DNA from: Komagataeibacter rhaeticus | GTDB lineage: Bacteria > Pseudomonadota > Alphaproteobacteria > Acetobacterales > Acetobacteraceae | Length of the DNA stretch: 64,000 nucleotides | Reading direction: 5' to 3' | NCBI RefSeq assembly: GCF_003207855.1 | Contig: NZ_NKTZ01000007.1 | Span: 1-64,000 of the forward strand | Shown: positions 63,553 through 64,000 of the stretch, piece after piece | Layout: each line of letters begins with the position of its first letter | Position numbering within the stretch: position 1 is the first letter of the stretch | Notes under the pieces: model-generated | Seen by the model: only the letters and a program-made list of their open reading frames with translations | What the model was told of the DNA's origin: nothing | The model's database searches: none | Program-made: the position numbers and the translations under genes

Positions 63553-64000
63553 ATGACCGACAATAGCCAGCCACACCACCCCTCCCCTTCCGCAGGCCGT
63601 CCCGGTGACCGCCCGGCGGATACCACCGATTTCGGCTTCCGCGATGTGCCATTGCGCGAGAAGAAATCCCTGGTCCGCAACGTCTTTGACAGCGTGGCCT
63701 CCAAATACGACATCATGAATGACGTCATGTCGCTTGGAATTCACCGCGCGTGGAAGAAGATATTCGTCAACGAACTCGCCCCGCATCCCGACCTGTCGCT
63801 GCTCGACCTGGCCGGCGGCACGGGTGACATCTCGTTCGGCTGGCTGCGCGGTGGCGGTGGCCCCGCCATCCTGTCCGACATCAATGTCAGCATGCTGAGC
63901 GTGGGCCGCAACCGCGCGCTGGAGCGCGGGCTTGTGTCCGGCCTCAACTTCGTGGCCGTCGATGCCGAGGCCATTCCCCTGGCCGACAATTCGGTGGACC
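63553..64000 (+). CDS. ubiE: Ubiquinone biosynthesis C-methyltransferase UbiE (partial)
   Basis: The first 149 codons of a class I methyltransferase, cut by the window edge. Seen: VRNVFDSVASKYDIMNDVMSLG (UbiE signature), HRAWKK and the SAM-binding LLDLAGGTGDIS. It methylates the quinone ring of ubiquinone precursors. The N-terminal 30 residues are Pro/Ser-rich and not conserved in the family. The start ATG 63553 has no clear Shine-Dalgarno. Confidence 0.93.
   Translation, partial: MTDNSQPHHPSPSAGRPGDRPADTTDFGFRDVPLREKKSLVRNVFDSVASKYDIMNDVMSLGIHRAWKKIFVNELAPHPDLSLLDLAGGTGDISFGWLRGGGGPAILSDINVSMLSVGRNRALERGLVSGLNFVAVDAEAIPLADNSVD

Overview
The window is chromosomal DNA from a GC-rich alphaproteobacterium, most likely an acetic acid bacterium (Acetobacteraceae, Komagataeibacter/Gluconacetobacter type). 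The reasons are alphaproteobacterial gene orders (fabD-fabG-acpP-fabF-mltG, hutG-aroE-coaE-dnaQ, argH-lptM-lysA-DUF4175, mutM-rpsT-dnaA-dnaN-recF-gyrB), a bacterial sphingolipid cluster, and hairpin repeats of a kind I associate from memory with this group. The genus is inference. I see no phage, insertion sequence, CRISPR array, rRNA or tRNA; the window is dense housekeeping sequence with two unusual envelope-lipid loci.

Layout. 1-522: mostly non-coding, with the first codons of a possible leftward gene, an orphan leftward terminator and a possible small RNA. 523-12003: a sphingolipid locus. Rightward: a TagF-like transferase, fatty acyl-AMP ligase, dedicated acyl carrier protein and serine palmitoyltransferase. 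Leftward: a DAG-kinase-family lipid kinase coupled to a TAM41-like cytidylyltransferase. Rightward again: a metallophosphoesterase, LptF, LptG, a fatty-acid/sphingolipid hydroxylase and a MobA-like nucleotidyltransferase, joined by ATGA overlaps. 12023-14290: mmcB, an inositol-monophosphatase-family gene and a SYLF protein. 14316-19029 (leftward): mltG, fabF, acpP, fabG, fabD. 19095-23235 (leftward): YdcF-like protein, a methyltransferase, a signal-less betaine-type binding protein, a Dabb protein and a di-iron ferritin-like protein. 23421-30121 (rightward): sucCD, bioB, queE-queC-queD and a SulP transporter.

30311-36108 (leftward) is a compact five-gene operon: a dCache-GAF-cyclase-like sensor, an MlaE-type permease, an MlaF-position ATPase homologue that has lost every recognisable ATPase motif, an MCE (MlaD-type) protein and a lipoprotein. 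The sensor's cyclase domain has also lost key catalytic residues. This is the best candidate here for an undescribed system: a lipid-trafficking module built around a pseudo-ATPase and a pseudo-cyclase.

36179-39241 (leftward): dnaQ, coaE, aroE and an N-formylglutamate amidohydrolase. 39473-45756 (rightward): argH, a short lptM-like lipoprotein gene, lysA and a DUF4175 protein, interrupted by a leftward cdd and a hairpin repeat. 45988-54707 (leftward): a CPA1 antiporter with a cyclic-nucleotide-binding tail, thiO-thiS-thiG-thiE, and glmU-glmS. 54823-64000: gph, then gyrB, recF, dnaN, dnaA, rpsT and mutM leftward, and the start of ubiE. A perfect DnaA box lies between rpsT and dnaA.

Three copies of one hairpin repeat (30188, 41099, 45816) each lie between converging genes and probably act as bidirectional terminators. 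Many start codons were chosen from Shine-Dalgarno position and family length; the choices are stated per gene.
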